A DNA stretch of 64,000 bases from Vagococcus teuberi (GTDB taxonomy: Bacteria > Bacillota > Bacilli > Lactobacillales > Vagococcaceae): the NCBI RefSeq assembly GCF_001870205.1, contig NZ_CP017267.1, positions 1,600,501 through 1,664,500 of the forward strand, read 5' to 3'. The translations under genes and the position numbers were made by a program. The notes under the pieces are model-generated. The model made no database searches. It saw only the letters and a program-made list of their open reading frames with translations, and had not been told where the DNA came from. Shown here one piece after another: positions 1 to 8,856 of the stretch (position 1 is its first letter; every line of letters begins with the position of its first letter).

Positions 1-804
1 AGTGAGACAAATACAAAGGTTAAAAAAATTAGTAAAAATGATGCTGACAGTGGCTGGTTTCATAAAGGAGAACATAAACAAGTCTTTGCCTATGCCACAC
101 AAGTGGCATGTGATAAAAGCGGATGGGTTTTAGGATATACAACGCATCCAGGTAATCAACATGATAGTCGTACTTTTATCTCTATTTACAATAAATTAAA
201 AAGTCATTTCACTCTGAATAAATTAGTGATGGATGCAGGCTACAAGACACCAGGTATTGCCCATTTGTTATTTCAAGATAACTTAACACCTATTTTTCCA
301 TACAAGAGACCCATGACCAAGAAAGGTTTTTTCAAAAAATATGATTATGTTTATGACGAATACTATGATCAATATATTTGTCCCAATATGAAAACATTAA
401 CTTATACGACAACTAATCGAGATAGTTATCGAGAATATAAAAGTAACCCTCATGATTGTATGACATGTTCTTTAATATATAAATGTACGCAATCAAAGGA
501 TAAGAGAAAGCAAGTTCAACGTCATTTATGGGAAGATGATATGGAACGATGTGAGGACATACGTCATTCCATTGGAATGAAATCTATCTATAATAATCGT
601 AAACAGACGATTGAGAGGTTATTTGGAACAGCCAAAGAATTTCATGGATTACGTTATACCAACTTAATAGGCAAAGAAAAAATGCACATGAAAATTGGGC
701 TTACTTTCGCATGTCTTAATATAAAAAAATTAGCAAAAATGCTTAAATTAAGAGACCTAGAGGGCTTTATTTTTTTGTCTATTTTAATTATTTACCTAAA
801 TTAA
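1..804 (+). CDS. IS1182-family transposase, 3' part (DDE enzyme)
   Basis: Reading frame 1 is open from the first base of the window, so the visible 267 residues are the C-terminal half of a longer protein. An internal ATG at 103 is not a credible start, because the residues before it (DSGWFHKGEHKQVFAYA) belong to the conserved IS1182 core. Further family motifs follow: ACDKSGWVLGY, HPGNQHDSRTF, a C-x2-C-x5-C cluster around residue 160 of the visible part, and NRKQTIERLFGTAKEFHGLRYT near the end, which carries the conserved catalytic Glu region. The C-terminus runs into a hydrophobic tail (FIFLSILIIYLN). The enzyme would cut and paste its own element. No frameshift is seen in the visible part. 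Confidence 0.9.
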   Translation, partial: SETNTKVKKISKNDADSGWFHKGEHKQVFAYATQVACDKSGWVLGYTTHPGNQHDSRTFISIYNKLKSHFTLNKLVMDAGYKTPGIAHLLFQDNLTPIFPYKRPMTKKGFFKKYDYVYDEYYDQYICPNMKTLTYTTTNRDSYREYKSNPHDCMTCSLIYKCTQSKDKRKQVQRHLWEDDMERCEDIRHSIGMKSIYNNRKQTIERLFGTAKEFHGLRYTNLIGKEKMHMKIGLTFACLNIKKLAKMLKLRDLEGFIFLSILIIYLN

Positions 805-818
805 TCATAGGATATAAA

Positions 819-860
819 AAAGACAACCCAATTACTCTTAATGAGTAATTAGTTTGTCTT
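819..860 (+). terminator. Hairpin at the right end of the IS1182 element
   Basis: The arms AAGACAA and AATTACTC pair with GAGTAATT and TTGTCTT around a short loop. The hairpin follows the transposase stop and precedes the element end. It could stop transcription or be a subterminal transposase site. It lacks a long T-tract, so the terminator reading is tentative. Confidence 0.5.
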
Positions 861-867
861 CACTCTG

Positions 868-1165
868 AACTCTTTTTCAAGAGTATATACCTGTTTTTAA
901 AACATTTAGAAAGTATCAAGAAGAAATAAAAAATACTTTTGAAACATCGTATTCAAACGGTCCTTTAGAATGTATGAACAATCATATTAAAGTCATTAAG
1001 CGTAATGCCTATGGCATGAGAAGTTTTTATAATTTCAAATTACGAATAGCAATTTGTTTAAAAAAATCTGTATTCAAGACACCAAAAAGATCTAGAAAAC
1101 ATGTTGTTTTCTAGATCTTAAATTCTAACGTTTTAACTCTTACCAACACTAGTTGACAAAGAGCC
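868..1165 (+). mobile_element. Truncated ISL3-family element (right end only)
   Basis: This stretch is nearly identical to 12036-12333 of the complete ISL3 copy. It encodes the last ~75 transposase residues (from EYIPVFKTFRKYQEE), the same AGATCT-rich hairpin and the right inverted repeat ending GAGCC at 1165. The left part was displaced by the IS1182 insertion at about 867. It differs from the complete copy at a functional position: it keeps Arg in IKRNAYG, where the complete copy has Cys. The 8 bases outside the right end (1166-1173) are part of the T-tract of the tagD terminator on the minus strand. Confidence 0.92.
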
Positions 1166-1172
1166 AAATAAA

Positions 1173-1210
1173 AAATCGCATTGATAGAATTTAATCTATC
1201 AACACGATTT
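1173..1210 (-). terminator. Intrinsic terminator of tagD
   Basis: The arms AAATCG + TTGATAGA pair with TCTATCAA + CGATTT around a 6-base loop. On the minus strand a T-rich run follows. This lies ~85 bases past the tagD stop. The ISL3 right end abuts the T-run. Confidence 0.8.
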
Positions 1211-1296
1211 AGTGTACATCCATAAATATGAGATTCCTCTCACAGTCATCATCTTACAAATTTAGCTCATAAGTCTTATTTAACAAAGGACATTCA

Positions 1297-1692
1297 TCAT
1301 CTCTTATTCAAATCTTTTTTGATTTGTGTTGTTGATATTTCTGGTGTGCGTTCAAGATAAACAACGTCAGCACCTGTTTCTTTTACAAAATCAAATTTAC
1401 CTTTCCAATCATCGCCCATGACAAACACATCAACTTTAAACTCTTCAATGTCTGTCATCTTTTGGTTCCAACTCTCTTCAGGTATGACCAAGTCAACATA
1501 ACGAATCGCTTCTAAAAGCATCTTTCTCTTTTCATATGAGAAATAACATTTCTTTTGCTTTTCGTCCCAGTTGAATTCATCAGTAGACAAGGCAACAATC
1601 AGATAATCGCCTTGCTCTTTTGCACGACGTAATAAATTAATATGTCCGTAGTGTAATAAATCAAATGTACCATATGTAATAACTTTTCTCAC
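1297..1692 (-). CDS. tagD: Glycerol-3-phosphate cytidylyltransferase
   Basis: Makes CDP-glycerol from CTP and glycerol 3-phosphate, the building block for glycerol-phosphate teichoic acids. The 131-residue length matches TagD/TarD. The nucleotidyltransferase motif GTFDLLHYGH is at residues 8-17 and the second signature TPEISTTQIKK is near the C-terminus. The start is a GTG (1692) preceded by GAGG. It acts in the cytosol and would supply the TagB/TagF-type enzymes encoded at 29612-37009, although it lies ~28 kb away from them. The upstream gene ends 20 bases away, so the two may be cotranscribed. Confidence 0.95.
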   Translation of the reverse strand: MRKVITYGTFDLLHYGHINLLRRAKEQGDYLIVALSTDEFNWDEKQKKCYFSYEKRKMLLEAIRYVDLVIPEESWNQKMTDIEEFKVDVFVMGDDWKGKFDFVKETGADVVYLERTPEISTTQIKKDLNKR

Positions 1693-1711
1693 TGTTATAC
1701 CTCACTATCTA

Positions 1712-3064
1712 TTAATCATCATCGCGTGATTTGTAATATTTATCTTCTTCTTCATCTTCTACCTCATTGATCGTCACTAATATCTCTAGTAAGCGAGTGC
1801 CTTCTGCTTTATACGTCGTTAAATCAATATGATCAACATGAATGGTTAAACGTTCGTCCTTTTCAGGAATTACACCAAGCTCTGTAATCATAAAACCTGC
1901 CATCGTATCAACATCCGTCATAGAGATATTCGTACCAAACTTTTCATTAAAGTCATTGATTGGCATACGAGCTTCGATTAAGAATTCATTGTCACTCACT
2001 TGTTTTAATAAATGGTCAATCGTTAATTCATCAGATTCATCATCTATTTCACCAACAATTTCTTCTAACAAGTCCTCAAATGTTACTAAGCCAGATACTC
2101 CACCATACTCATCTAATAAAATTGCCATATGGTTTTGAGTCTTTTTCAGCTCTAACAATAAATCATCAATAAATATGGTTTCAGGAACATAAAGTGGTTC
2201 ATGAATCACATTTAATAAGTTTAAATTTTCAAACCCTTTACTACGAGCTTCTTTTAGTAAATTTTTAAGATGCAATATCCCAATGACTTTGTCTTTGTCA
2301 TCGTCATAAACTGGGATTCGTGAGAAATTGTTTGCTAATACTTTATCAATATTTTCTTCTGCAGAATCATGGATATCTATCATAAAGGCTTCTGTACGAG
2401 GTACCATTACTTCTCTTGCCATCGTTGTATCTAAATCAAAAATCCCTTGAACCATCTCTAATTCGTCAGAATCTAATACACCTTCATTCGTCAAAAGATA
2501 GGCCATCTCTTCACGTGTCATTCGTTCATTTTCATCATCAAATGTCATTGGGGTGATACGGCTCAATAAATTAGTCGAGCTTGACAACAACCATACAAAT
2601 GGTCTCATTACCTTACCTAATAATGTGATAGGTCCCATTACAAATCCTGCCACAGCTTCAGGATTGTTTAAAGCGATTCGTTTAGGATATAATTCACCAA
2701 ACACAATTGAGATATACGTTAATAAGATTAAAACAATGACTTGCGAAGCTTGTTTCGCCCAAGGAGCTCCACCAAAAACAGGTGCTAACTCTCTAGCAAA
2801 CGAATTGGCTAATGAAGCCCCTGATAAAATAGTCACTAAAGTAATTCCTACTTGAATCGTAGACAAAAAATTGCTTGAATCATTAATCAATGCCAGTAAT
2901 TTTATCGCCGTTTTATTTCCCTCTTCTGCTTTACTTTCCAGTCTATTACGGTTTACCGAAATAACGGAAACCTCCGCAGCTGCAAAAAAGGCGTTTAGTA
3001 ATGTTAACACAATCAAAATAATAATATTGATAAAAATAGACTGACTCTCGGGGTCAGCGTTCAT
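1712..3064 (-). CDS. CNNM/CorC-family membrane protein (DUF21-CBS-CorC)
   Basis: A 450-residue protein with the classic hemolysin-C-like order: an N-terminal DUF21 membrane domain with about four hydrophobic segments (residues ~10-170), a CBS pair (~215-340, with REVMVPRTEAFMIDI at its start) and a C-terminal CorC_HlyC domain (~355-435). Family members are proposed Mg2+/Co2+ exporters or regulators of Mg2+ homeostasis; the hemolysin name is historical. The C-terminus is very acidic (EVEDEEEDKYYKSRDDD). Ion specificity cannot be read from the sequence. Confidence 0.9.
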   Translation of the reverse strand: MNADPESQSIFINIIILIVLTLLNAFFAAAEVSVISVNRNRLESKAEEGNKTAIKLLALINDSSNFLSTIQVGITLVTILSGASLANSFARELAPVFGGAPWAKQASQVIVLILLTYISIVFGELYPKRIALNNPEAVAGFVMGPITLLGKVMRPFVWLLSSSTNLLSRITPMTFDDENERMTREEMAYLLTNEGVLDSDELEMVQGIFDLDTTMAREVMVPRTEAFMIDIHDSAEENIDKVLANNFSRIPVYDDDKDKVIGILHLKNLLKEARSKGFENLNLLNVIHEPLYVPETIFIDDLLLELKKTQNHMAILLDEYGGVSGLVTFEDLLEEIVGEIDDESDELTIDHLLKQVSDNEFLIEARMPINDFNEKFGTNISMTDVDTMAGFMITELGVIPEKDERLTIHVDHIDLTTYKAEGTRLLEILVTINEVEDEEEDKYYKSRDDD

Positions 3065-3164
3065 AAGCTTTTCTCTCCTAACTTTTTCGTTCTTTTTAAT
3101 ATTCCTCCAAAAATCGTATCATAAACATCAATTAAATTCAATATAAAAGATATAGCTAAACAAA

Positions 3165-4277
3165 TTATTTAACGGGAGTATTTTCTTTTTTAATTCGTTT
3201 ATCAAGCTGAACCATATCATAGACATAAACAACAATCGTCTTACATACTGCATAAAATGGCACACCTAAAATCATTCCAAGTAGTCCAGCAATATTTCCA
3301 GCAACCAGTAAAATGATAATAATAGTTAATGGATGAATATCTAAACTCTTCCCTATCACATTTGGGTAAATAATATTTCCATCTATCTGTTGGACAATTA
3401 ATACAACAATACATGCCAGAACAGCTTTAACTGGATCCGTAAATATCGTCACAAATAAAGCAGGAGCTAACCCGATATAGGGACCAATGTATGGAATCAT
3501 ATTTGAAAGACCTGCTATTACACCAAATAAAAAGGCATAATTGACACCTATCAACATGTATCCAATACTTGTTGCAACCCCAACGAACAGACACTCAATC
3601 ATTTGTCCACTAATATATTTTGAAATTGTTTGACTCATTTTTATCAGTAATTCTGTCATTTCTTTACGATGCGTTTCTGGGAAAAAACGTGCCACATTTG
3701 GTAAAAAACGTTCCCCATCTTTTAACATATAAAATAAAATAAACGGCACCGTAAAGATAATCATAACAATTCCAGCTATAGAAGAAATAAATGATCCTAA
3801 CCCATTTCCTAAACTAGATATTGTCGTCTTAATAATATTTCCAAATGACACATTCCACTGTTCTAAATATTGTTGAATATCAACATTTTTCATAACAGGA
3901 TGGTGCGCTAATTCATTGATTGTTTTTTCTATTGCTATATAAAAGTCTGGTGCAGCTTTTGTTAACATGGTCATTTGTTTAATCAAATTCGGAATGACCG
4001 ACATAATAAGTAATAACACGACACCTATCAAAAAAATCATGATAATTGACACAGCCCATGTCCGTTTAATCCCTTTTTTAATCATAAACTGTAAAATTGG
4101 GTTGACACAATAAAATAAAAAACCGGATATAATAATCGGTGCAAACATTGTTGTAAATAGTGTTCCAATTGGTTTAAAGATAAAATTGATTTTCGTTCCA
4201 ACTAAAATTAATGTTGCAATAATCAATAGCTCTAGTGACCAAAACATTAATTTAGAAGCCTTAATTTTTTGTAGCAT
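3165..4277 (-). CDS. AI-2E family (TqsA/PerM-like) transporter
   Basis: A 370-residue integral membrane protein with an N-terminal pair of hydrophobic helices, a soluble loop (~75-145) and a cluster of C-terminal helices containing the family-typical GLSNMIPYIGPYIGLAPALF and LLGMILGVPFYAV. Members export small molecules or ions; in E. coli TqsA affects autoinducer-2 export, but most Firmicute members have no tested substrate. It is transcribed alone, 100 bases before the CNNM gene and divergent from the GNAT gene. Substrate unknown. Confidence 0.9.
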   Translation of the reverse strand: MLQKIKASKLMFWSLELLIIATLILVGTKINFIFKPIGTLFTTMFAPIIISGFLFYCVNPILQFMIKKGIKRTWAVSIIMIFLIGVVLLLIMSVIPNLIKQMTMLTKAAPDFYIAIEKTINELAHHPVMKNVDIQQYLEQWNVSFGNIIKTTISSLGNGLGSFISSIAGIVMIIFTVPFILFYMLKDGERFLPNVARFFPETHRKEMTELLIKMSQTISKYISGQMIECLFVGVATSIGYMLIGVNYAFLFGVIAGLSNMIPYIGPYIGLAPALFVTIFTDPVKAVLACIVVLIVQQIDGNIIYPNVIGKSLDIHPLTIIIILLVAGNIAGLLGMILGVPFYAVCKTIVVYVYDMVQLDKRIKKENTPVK

Positions 4278-4388
4278 AAATTCCCCTCACTTTATCTAAC
4301 TTTTACGTATTCTTATTATAATCTATTTGTTTTAAAAAAACTGTTAATTTGATAAACTTATTAAAAGCATAACAAAGGAGATACACAA

Positions 4389-4823
4389 ATGGCAAACTTA
4401 ATTCATACACAAGATCTTACGTCAAAAGTATATGAAGATGCTAAACGCATTAGACTAGACGTATTTGTTATAGAACAACACGTACCAGAATCGATTGAAA
4501 TCGCTGATGAAGATCAAGCAATTCATTGTGTATTATATGATGACAACCAGCAGGCTTTAGGTACTGTAAGATTACTTCCTATTGATGAGACAACAATGAA
4601 AATCCAACGCATGGCAGTTGCTAAAGATGCTCGTGGAAAAGGAATTGGTATACAACTCATGAACTACGCAGAGCAAGTAGCAACAAAATACCAGGCAAAC
4701 ACACTCATTTTAGGAGCACAACAACACGCGTTAGGTTTCTATCACTCTTTAGGGTATGAGCCTTTTGGGAATCCCTACATCGAAGCAAATATCCAGCACC
4801 AAAACATGAAAAAAACGGTATAA
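4389..4823 (+). CDS. GNAT-family N-acetyltransferase
   Basis: A 144-residue acetyltransferase of the ElaA/YjcF type. It has the N-terminal VYEDAKRIRLDVFVIEQHVPESIE and the acetyl-CoA binding motif A (IQRMAVAKDARGKGIGIQLM, with the Arg-x-x-Gly-x-Gly loop). An AAAGGAG site lies 7 bases before the ATG. It transfers an acetyl group from acetyl-CoA to an unknown amine. A bidirectional terminator follows directly. Confidence 0.9.
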   Translation: MANLIHTQDLTSKVYEDAKRIRLDVFVIEQHVPESIEIADEDQAIHCVLYDDNQQALGTVRLLPIDETTMKIQRMAVAKDARGKGIGIQLMNYAEQVATKYQANTLILGAQQHALGFYHSLGYEPFGNPYIEANIQHQNMKKTV

Positions 4824-4827
4824 AAAT

Positions 4828-4866
4828 AAACAGGATACTTTTTAGTGAAGTTTCCTGTTTTTTTAT
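4828..4866 (+). terminator. Bidirectional terminator between the GNAT gene and a small membrane protein gene
   Basis: AAACAGGA...ACTT pairs with AAGT...TCCTGTTT, followed by seven Ts on the plus strand; the minus strand also has a T-rich tail. It separates two convergent genes. Confidence 0.85.
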
Positions 4867-4874
4867 TCGAATAA

Positions 4875-5084
4875 TTACACTTCTTTAATCGACATCACTT
4901 GTTTTTCTTTACTATAATTAATAGATGCTTTTTTTGGTATTGTAAGGATTTTTTTTTCAGGTTCAATGACTTCTCTAATCACTTTTTCTGAGGCAGTTGT
5001 TCTTGATTCGTACACTTTCAATAGCATCAAACCAATACACAATACAGCACTTACTAAAAATAGGATAGATAGTTTTTTCTTCAC
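4875..5084 (-). CDS. Small single-pass membrane protein, unknown function
   Basis: A 69-residue product with a lysine-rich start, one hydrophobic helix (residues ~6-22, ILFLVSAVLCIGLMLL) and a charged tail of about 45 residues that would face the outside. A GGAGGG site precedes the ATG. It resembles no family I recognise. It is convergent with the GNAT gene and shares its terminator. Confidence 0.65.
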   Translation of the reverse strand: MKKKLSILFLVSAVLCIGLMLLKVYESRTTASEKVIREVIEPEKKILTIPKKASINYSKEKQVMSIKEV

Positions 5085-5261
5085 TTAAATACCCTCCTTT
5101 ATTCATCTTGTAAAAATTATAACATAATTTCTTCAAACAAATTCGTTATTTTTTTCGTTTCAAAATGACAAAAAATAACGAAAGACTTCAAACATTTAAA
5201 ATCTCTCGCTATTTTTTTGTAGTGCTTATCAAACCCTGAATTTACGAAACACACAGTTATT

Positions 5262-5795
5262 TCATTTTCTTGATAATTGTTGATACCGTTTATACCAAAT
5301 ATCGACATACTCATCAGAGAAAGGACCTTTTCCTTCATTAATCCAGTCTACTAAAATCTTCACATTTTCTTTAAGAACAATATCAATTTCATTTGGATAG
5401 TTCATTAGTTTTCGATGATCTTCATACTCGTCAACATCCAACAAGCGTTTTTCTCCATCAGGAAACACTTTTATGTCCAAATCATAATCAATATACTTTA
5501 AAGCCTCCTCATCTAAAACATAAGGTGAGGCAAGATTACAATAGTAGGAAACTCCTTTCTCTCGTATCATAGCAATTATGTTGAACCAATATTTTGTATG
5601 GAAATATACAATAGCAGGTTCACGCGTCACCCATCGTCGTCCATCTGACTCTGTCACAAGTGTATGGTCATTCATACCAATTATCGAACATTCACTTGTT
5701 TTTAGGACCATTGTGTCGCGCCAAGTTCGATGTAAACTTCCGTCATGCTTGTAACTTTGGATCGTGATAAACTCTCCTTCTTTAGGAACACGCAT
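5262..5795 (-). CDS. DUF402 nucleoside di/triphosphate phosphatase-like protein
   Basis: A 177-residue DUF402 (UPF0374) protein. Characterised staphylococcal relatives hydrolyse nucleoside tri- and diphosphates. Family features visible are [17 protein letters not shown] near the N-terminus, [28 protein letters not shown] in the middle and the acidic [25 protein letters not shown], which supplies metal ligands. The ATG at 5795 is preferred over a GTG three bases upstream. The gene stands alone. The function comes from the family and was not derived independently. Confidence 0.85.
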   Translation of the reverse strand: MRVPKEGEFITIQSYKHDGSLHRTWRDTMVLKTSECSIIGMNDHTLVTESDGRRWVTREPAIVYFHTKYWFNIIAMIREKGVSYYCNLASPYVLDEEALKYIDYDLDIKVFPDGEKRLLDVDEYEDHRKLMNYPNEIDIVLKENVKILVDWINEGKGPFSDEYVDIWYKRYQQLSRK

Positions 5796-5910
5796 CACTA
5801 TCTAATCCTGCTTTCCTTGACAAATTGTGTCAATTTTTCACATGGGTATTAAATTTAACCTTTAACACCAATATCAGAATTATTATAGCATATCTTAGCC
5901 TATGATATCA

Positions 5911-7050
5911 CTAATTATTCATACTTTTCTTTAGTAAGTCGACCATCTTTTGCTGTGGTTTTGGAAAAACATACTGATCAAACTCTTCTTGATAGACCCA
6001 TTTTTGTTTTTCTAACATTTCACGATCTGTGTCTCTCAATAAATCCTCAACTACTAACACATGCCATTTTCTATGACTAAAAATATGTGTCACAATGCCT
6101 AAAAGTTGTTTTTCTTTGATGTCTATTTTTTCTTCTTCATACAAGCTCAATTGCTCTGCTACTTGTAACTCTTTTTTTTCAACAGAGTCATAAGATGCCA
6201 CTAAACGATCATAGTCTTCTTTTGTAACGTCACGCATGGGAAATGTCCACATGTTTGAAAGCAAACCATCTTCTGGTCTTTTCTCCAATAAAAAAGCACC
6301 CGTTTTATTTCTAATCACATCTGCCACATAGTAAAGTGGCTTCGCTTTTTCTTTTTTCTTCTTCACTGGATAAGAAGATGCTGTGTCTGTTTTTTTAGCC
6401 TCACAATAATGTTTTATTGGACACGTCTCACATGATGGTTTAGTCGGTGTACAAATTGTGGCACCTAAATCCATCAACGCCTGATTAAAATCACCAGGTT
6501 CAGTTTGTGACATGGTTTCTCTCACATACTTATCAAAAACTTTTCGTGTTTTAGGTAACGCGATATCATCAGACAAACAAAATAAGCGACTGTATACTCG
6601 CATCACGTTTCCATCAATTGCCGGCTCTGGCAACGAAAAAGCAATACTTCCAATCGCTCCACCTGTATAAGGACCTATTCCCTTTAATGATAATATGTCT
6701 TCTATCGTCTGTGGCATTTTCCCATCAAACGTTTCGACCATTTCTTTTGCCGCATGTTGCATGTTGCGAACACGAGAGTAATATCCCAAACCTTCCCATG
6801 CTTTTAGTAGTTTATCTTCTTCAGCATTTGCCAAATCTTCTATCGTGGGAAACCACTCCATAAACCGATTAAAATATGGAATCACCGTTACGACTTGCGT
6901 TTGTTGTAGCATAATCTCAGACACCCATACTCGGTATGGATCTGTCGACTCTCGCCACGGTAAATCTCGTTTTTCATGATGATACCATGCCAACAAATCA
7001 TCTTGAAAGCTCTCTATCTTCTCTTGCGTCCAAGTTACTTCTTCACTCAT
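5911..7050 (-). CDS. mutY: Adenine DNA glycosylase MutY
   Basis: Removes adenine mispaired with 8-oxoguanine in base-excision repair. The 379 residues cover an N-terminal HhH-GPD domain (MLQQTQVVTVIPYF, then LKGIGPYTGGAIGSIAF with the hairpin, and the catalytic Asp in EPAIDGNVMRV), the iron-sulphur cluster C-x6-C-x2-C-x5-C (CTPTKPSCETCPIKHYC) and a C-terminal NUDIX-like 8-oxoG recognition domain (from ~235). The gene follows recX by 3 bases, so the two are probably cotranscribed. Confidence 0.96.
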   Translation of the reverse strand: MSEEVTWTQEKIESFQDDLLAWYHHEKRDLPWRESTDPYRVWVSEIMLQQTQVVTVIPYFNRFMEWFPTIEDLANAEEDKLLKAWEGLGYYSRVRNMQHAAKEMVETFDGKMPQTIEDILSLKGIGPYTGGAIGSIAFSLPEPAIDGNVMRVYSRLFCLSDDIALPKTRKVFDKYVRETMSQTEPGDFNQALMDLGATICTPTKPSCETCPIKHYCEAKKTDTASSYPVKKKKEKAKPLYYVADVIRNKTGAFLLEKRPEDGLLSNMWTFPMRDVTKEDYDRLVASYDSVEKKELQVAEQLSLYEEEKIDIKEKQLLGIVTHIFSHRKWHVLVVEDLLRDTDREMLEKQKWVYQEEFDQYVFPKPQQKMVDLLKKSMNN

Positions 7051-7053
7051 CTC

Positions 7054-7845
7054 TTACTCTAACTCCATCTCTTTTTCTTCTATGTAACGGTTAATATCAT
7101 CTATAGAAAACCCTTTTTGATACAAACTTTGTTTTATCTTTTGATGTTTCTTACGTGTCTCCACTCTTTCATGTCGATGCCATAATTTATCACCTTGTTT
7201 GACTAATAAATCATACTCGTCCTCATCATCATCAAAAGCTAATCCATCTATGACACTAGAGATAACATCCGATTTAAACCCTTTTATAAATAATTGCTGA
7301 CGAATTTTATTGATACGTTCTTTTTGGCTACTCTTTTGATACTTTCTTGCCATCTTTTCGCCAAGCTTTTGACCTAACTCTAATTGATGCGTGTCATCAA
7401 ATAAAATAAGTGCTTCATCTATGAAGTCACTTGGCATGCCTTTTTTCATCAAAAATTCTTTGACACCTTGTGGCCCTTTATCAGTCGTACGAATAGCCGT
7501 ACGAACATAACTTTCAGCAAATATCTTATCATCAAGAAGTGATAAGTCTTTTAATTTATCAATAATTTGTTTGATTTGAAGGTTGTTAATCTCTTGTTTT
7601 TTAAGATAATCTTTTATCTCTTTTTCACTACGAAGCTGGTAGCTCAAATAGTTTAGTGCTTTTTGATACCCAATATCAAAACTGGCTTCTTCTTTTACTT
7701 GGTTTAATAATTCTTCTGATACTTCACTACCTTTAAGTAGACGATGCTTCACCAGAGAATCCTCAGACAATGGAATCTTTATCCCACTTTTTGTTACCAA
7801 CAAGTACCCTGTTTTTTCTTTTTTGATGCTTTGAATGACTTCCAT
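7054..7845 (-). CDS. recX: RecX, regulator of RecA
   Basis: A 263-residue member of the RecX family with the three-helix tandem repeats typical of Firmicute proteins: ALNYLSYQLRSEKEIKDYL, KLKDLSLLDDKIFAESYVR, GPQGVKEFLMKKG, and related repeats to the end. RecX binds RecA filaments and limits recombination. It sits between a ComK-like gene and mutY, all on the minus strand, so this run of genes joins DNA repair with a candidate competence regulator. Confidence 0.93.
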   Translation of the reverse strand: MEVIQSIKKEKTGYLLVTKSGIKIPLSEDSLVKHRLLKGSEVSEELLNQVKEEASFDIGYQKALNYLSYQLRSEKEIKDYLKKQEINNLQIKQIIDKLKDLSLLDDKIFAESYVRTAIRTTDKGPQGVKEFLMKKGMPSDFIDEALILFDDTHQLELGQKLGEKMARKYQKSSQKERINKIRQQLFIKGFKSDVISSVIDGLAFDDDEDEYDLLVKQGDKLWHRHERVETRKKHQKIKQSLYQKGFSIDDINRYIEEKEMELE

Positions 7846-7889
7846 TTTCTTTCAGCCCCCTTGCACCTTTTTACTATATCACATTTTAA

Positions 7890-8666
7890 CTAAATTTTAT
7901 CCCAATAACTATCAAACTCCTCAATAAATTCTTGAATCGTAAGCGATTGATTAAACTGCTGAATCACTAAAAAATAGTCCACTTTCTTTCGACATATAGT
8001 TAACTTTTCACTATCAATACTATGACGTTTTTTTCTTGCTTTTGTTAGTTCACTCATTAAGTAATCTCCTTTCCATGAAATAACTTGCTCTAATACGTCA
8101 AACGTTTCAGGGAAAAAATATAACATATATTGATTCACAGCTTTGTTTACTCGTTGATTAAACGCCTGACATCCATAATCCAGATCAATCCCTAAAAAAT
8201 TAGTAAAGTTTACCGTCATTTGTCGTTGACCAATCTTATGAAAATTGGTGATATACATTGGATTAATAAAACTTGTATTTTTTCTCACGGTGCCATTTAG
8301 CGGCATAAAGATCAACTGCTTGTCAATCATGGCTTGTTTATAATTTTTTTGCTTAAAGCCATTATATAGTTCGATCGTGTTGTATACCCTTTCAAAAATC
8401 CGATTATGAGATTGATTGTACTCACTCATTAGTTCACGTGTTGTGGAGGTCGTTAAAATAGGTAGATGATTAGACATTAATAGCATTGCTTTGTACTTTA
8501 TGCCCAATTCAGATATATCATGTATAAAATAGACATCACGTGTTAACGACGTGTTTCCTGTCTTCACACAACAAGGTAAAAACTTGTTATATAAATCATC
8601 TAGTTTAATCGCATCTCCATGTACTAAATCCTCGTGAATTAAAAGTTTTCTTGCATTGATATCCAT
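7890..8666 (-). CDS. ComK-like competence transcription factor (tentative)
   Basis: A 258-residue protein. Recalled ComK proteins share a pattern of an I-x-x-S-C-rich stretch, SSKPPI-x-L-T, F-P, W-I-N-x-H-Y-I, V/I-x-F-x-N-G and S-x-x-x-x-x-x-Q. Here the order HDISELGIKYK, NHLPILTTST, LIFMPLNGTVRKN, SFINPMYITNFHKI, MTVNFTNFLGIDL and CQAFNQRVNKAV follows that pattern, with an extra ~35-residue insert before LIFMP. The ATG at 8666 is chosen because AGGAG lies 8 bases upstream; a GTG at 8675 lies inside that site. It is divergent from a small sigma factor gene. The match is by eye only; if wrong, this is an unknown protein. Confidence 0.55.
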   Translation of the reverse strand: MDINARKLLIHEDLVHGDAIKLDDLYNKFLPCCVKTGNTSLTRDVYFIHDISELGIKYKAMLLMSNHLPILTTSTTRELMSEYNQSHNRIFERVYNTIELYNGFKQKNYKQAMIDKQLIFMPLNGTVRKNTSFINPMYITNFHKIGQRQMTVNFTNFLGIDLDYGCQAFNQRVNKAVNQYMLYFFPETFDVLEQVISWKGDYLMSELTKARKKRHSIDSEKLTICRKKVDYFLVIQQFNQSLTIQEFIEEFDSYWDKI

Positions 8667-8675
8667 GATTATCAC

Positions 8676-8856
8676 TCCTAAGTTTACGTTTTTTAATTAC
8701 ACCTTATATTAACATATTCAAGTTATTTTAAAAGCGTTTTCATACAAAAATAATTAATTTTACGCAGAAAATTCAAATTTTGGTTTTTTCCTGATTGTCA
8801 AAAATTATCTATACTCACAGTGGCTAGCCAAATGATAACTTGAAAGGATAATTTTT
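8676..8856. promoter_or_regulatory. Divergent control region of the ComK-like and sigma factor genes
   Basis: An AT-rich 180-base region. Toward the sigma gene a weak promoter can be drawn: TTTCCT (8787-8792), a 17-base spacer and TATACT (8810-8815). Just upstream lie A-tract/T-tract palindromes resembling ComK AT-boxes (AAAA...TTTT), but with 6 and 7 intervening bases instead of the 5 known for ComK. Whether they are operators is unproven. Confidence 0.4.

Larger units (their letters stand above)
1..867 (+). mobile_element. IS1182-family insertion sequence, right part only
   Basis: The 3' part of an IS1182-family element whose left end lies outside the window. Its right boundary is placed near 867 because from about 868 the sequence matches the ISL3 transposase gene found complete at 10974-12263. 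The element therefore inserted into an older ISL3 copy. Its subterminal DNA carries a hairpin (819-860). The terminal repeat cannot be proven without the left end. Confidence 0.85.

Noticed and set aside
5117-5338. A 73-codon minus-strand frame beginning [10 protein letters not shown]
   Set aside because: It overlaps the 3' end of the DUF402 gene in another frame, has no ribosome site and no family resemblance.
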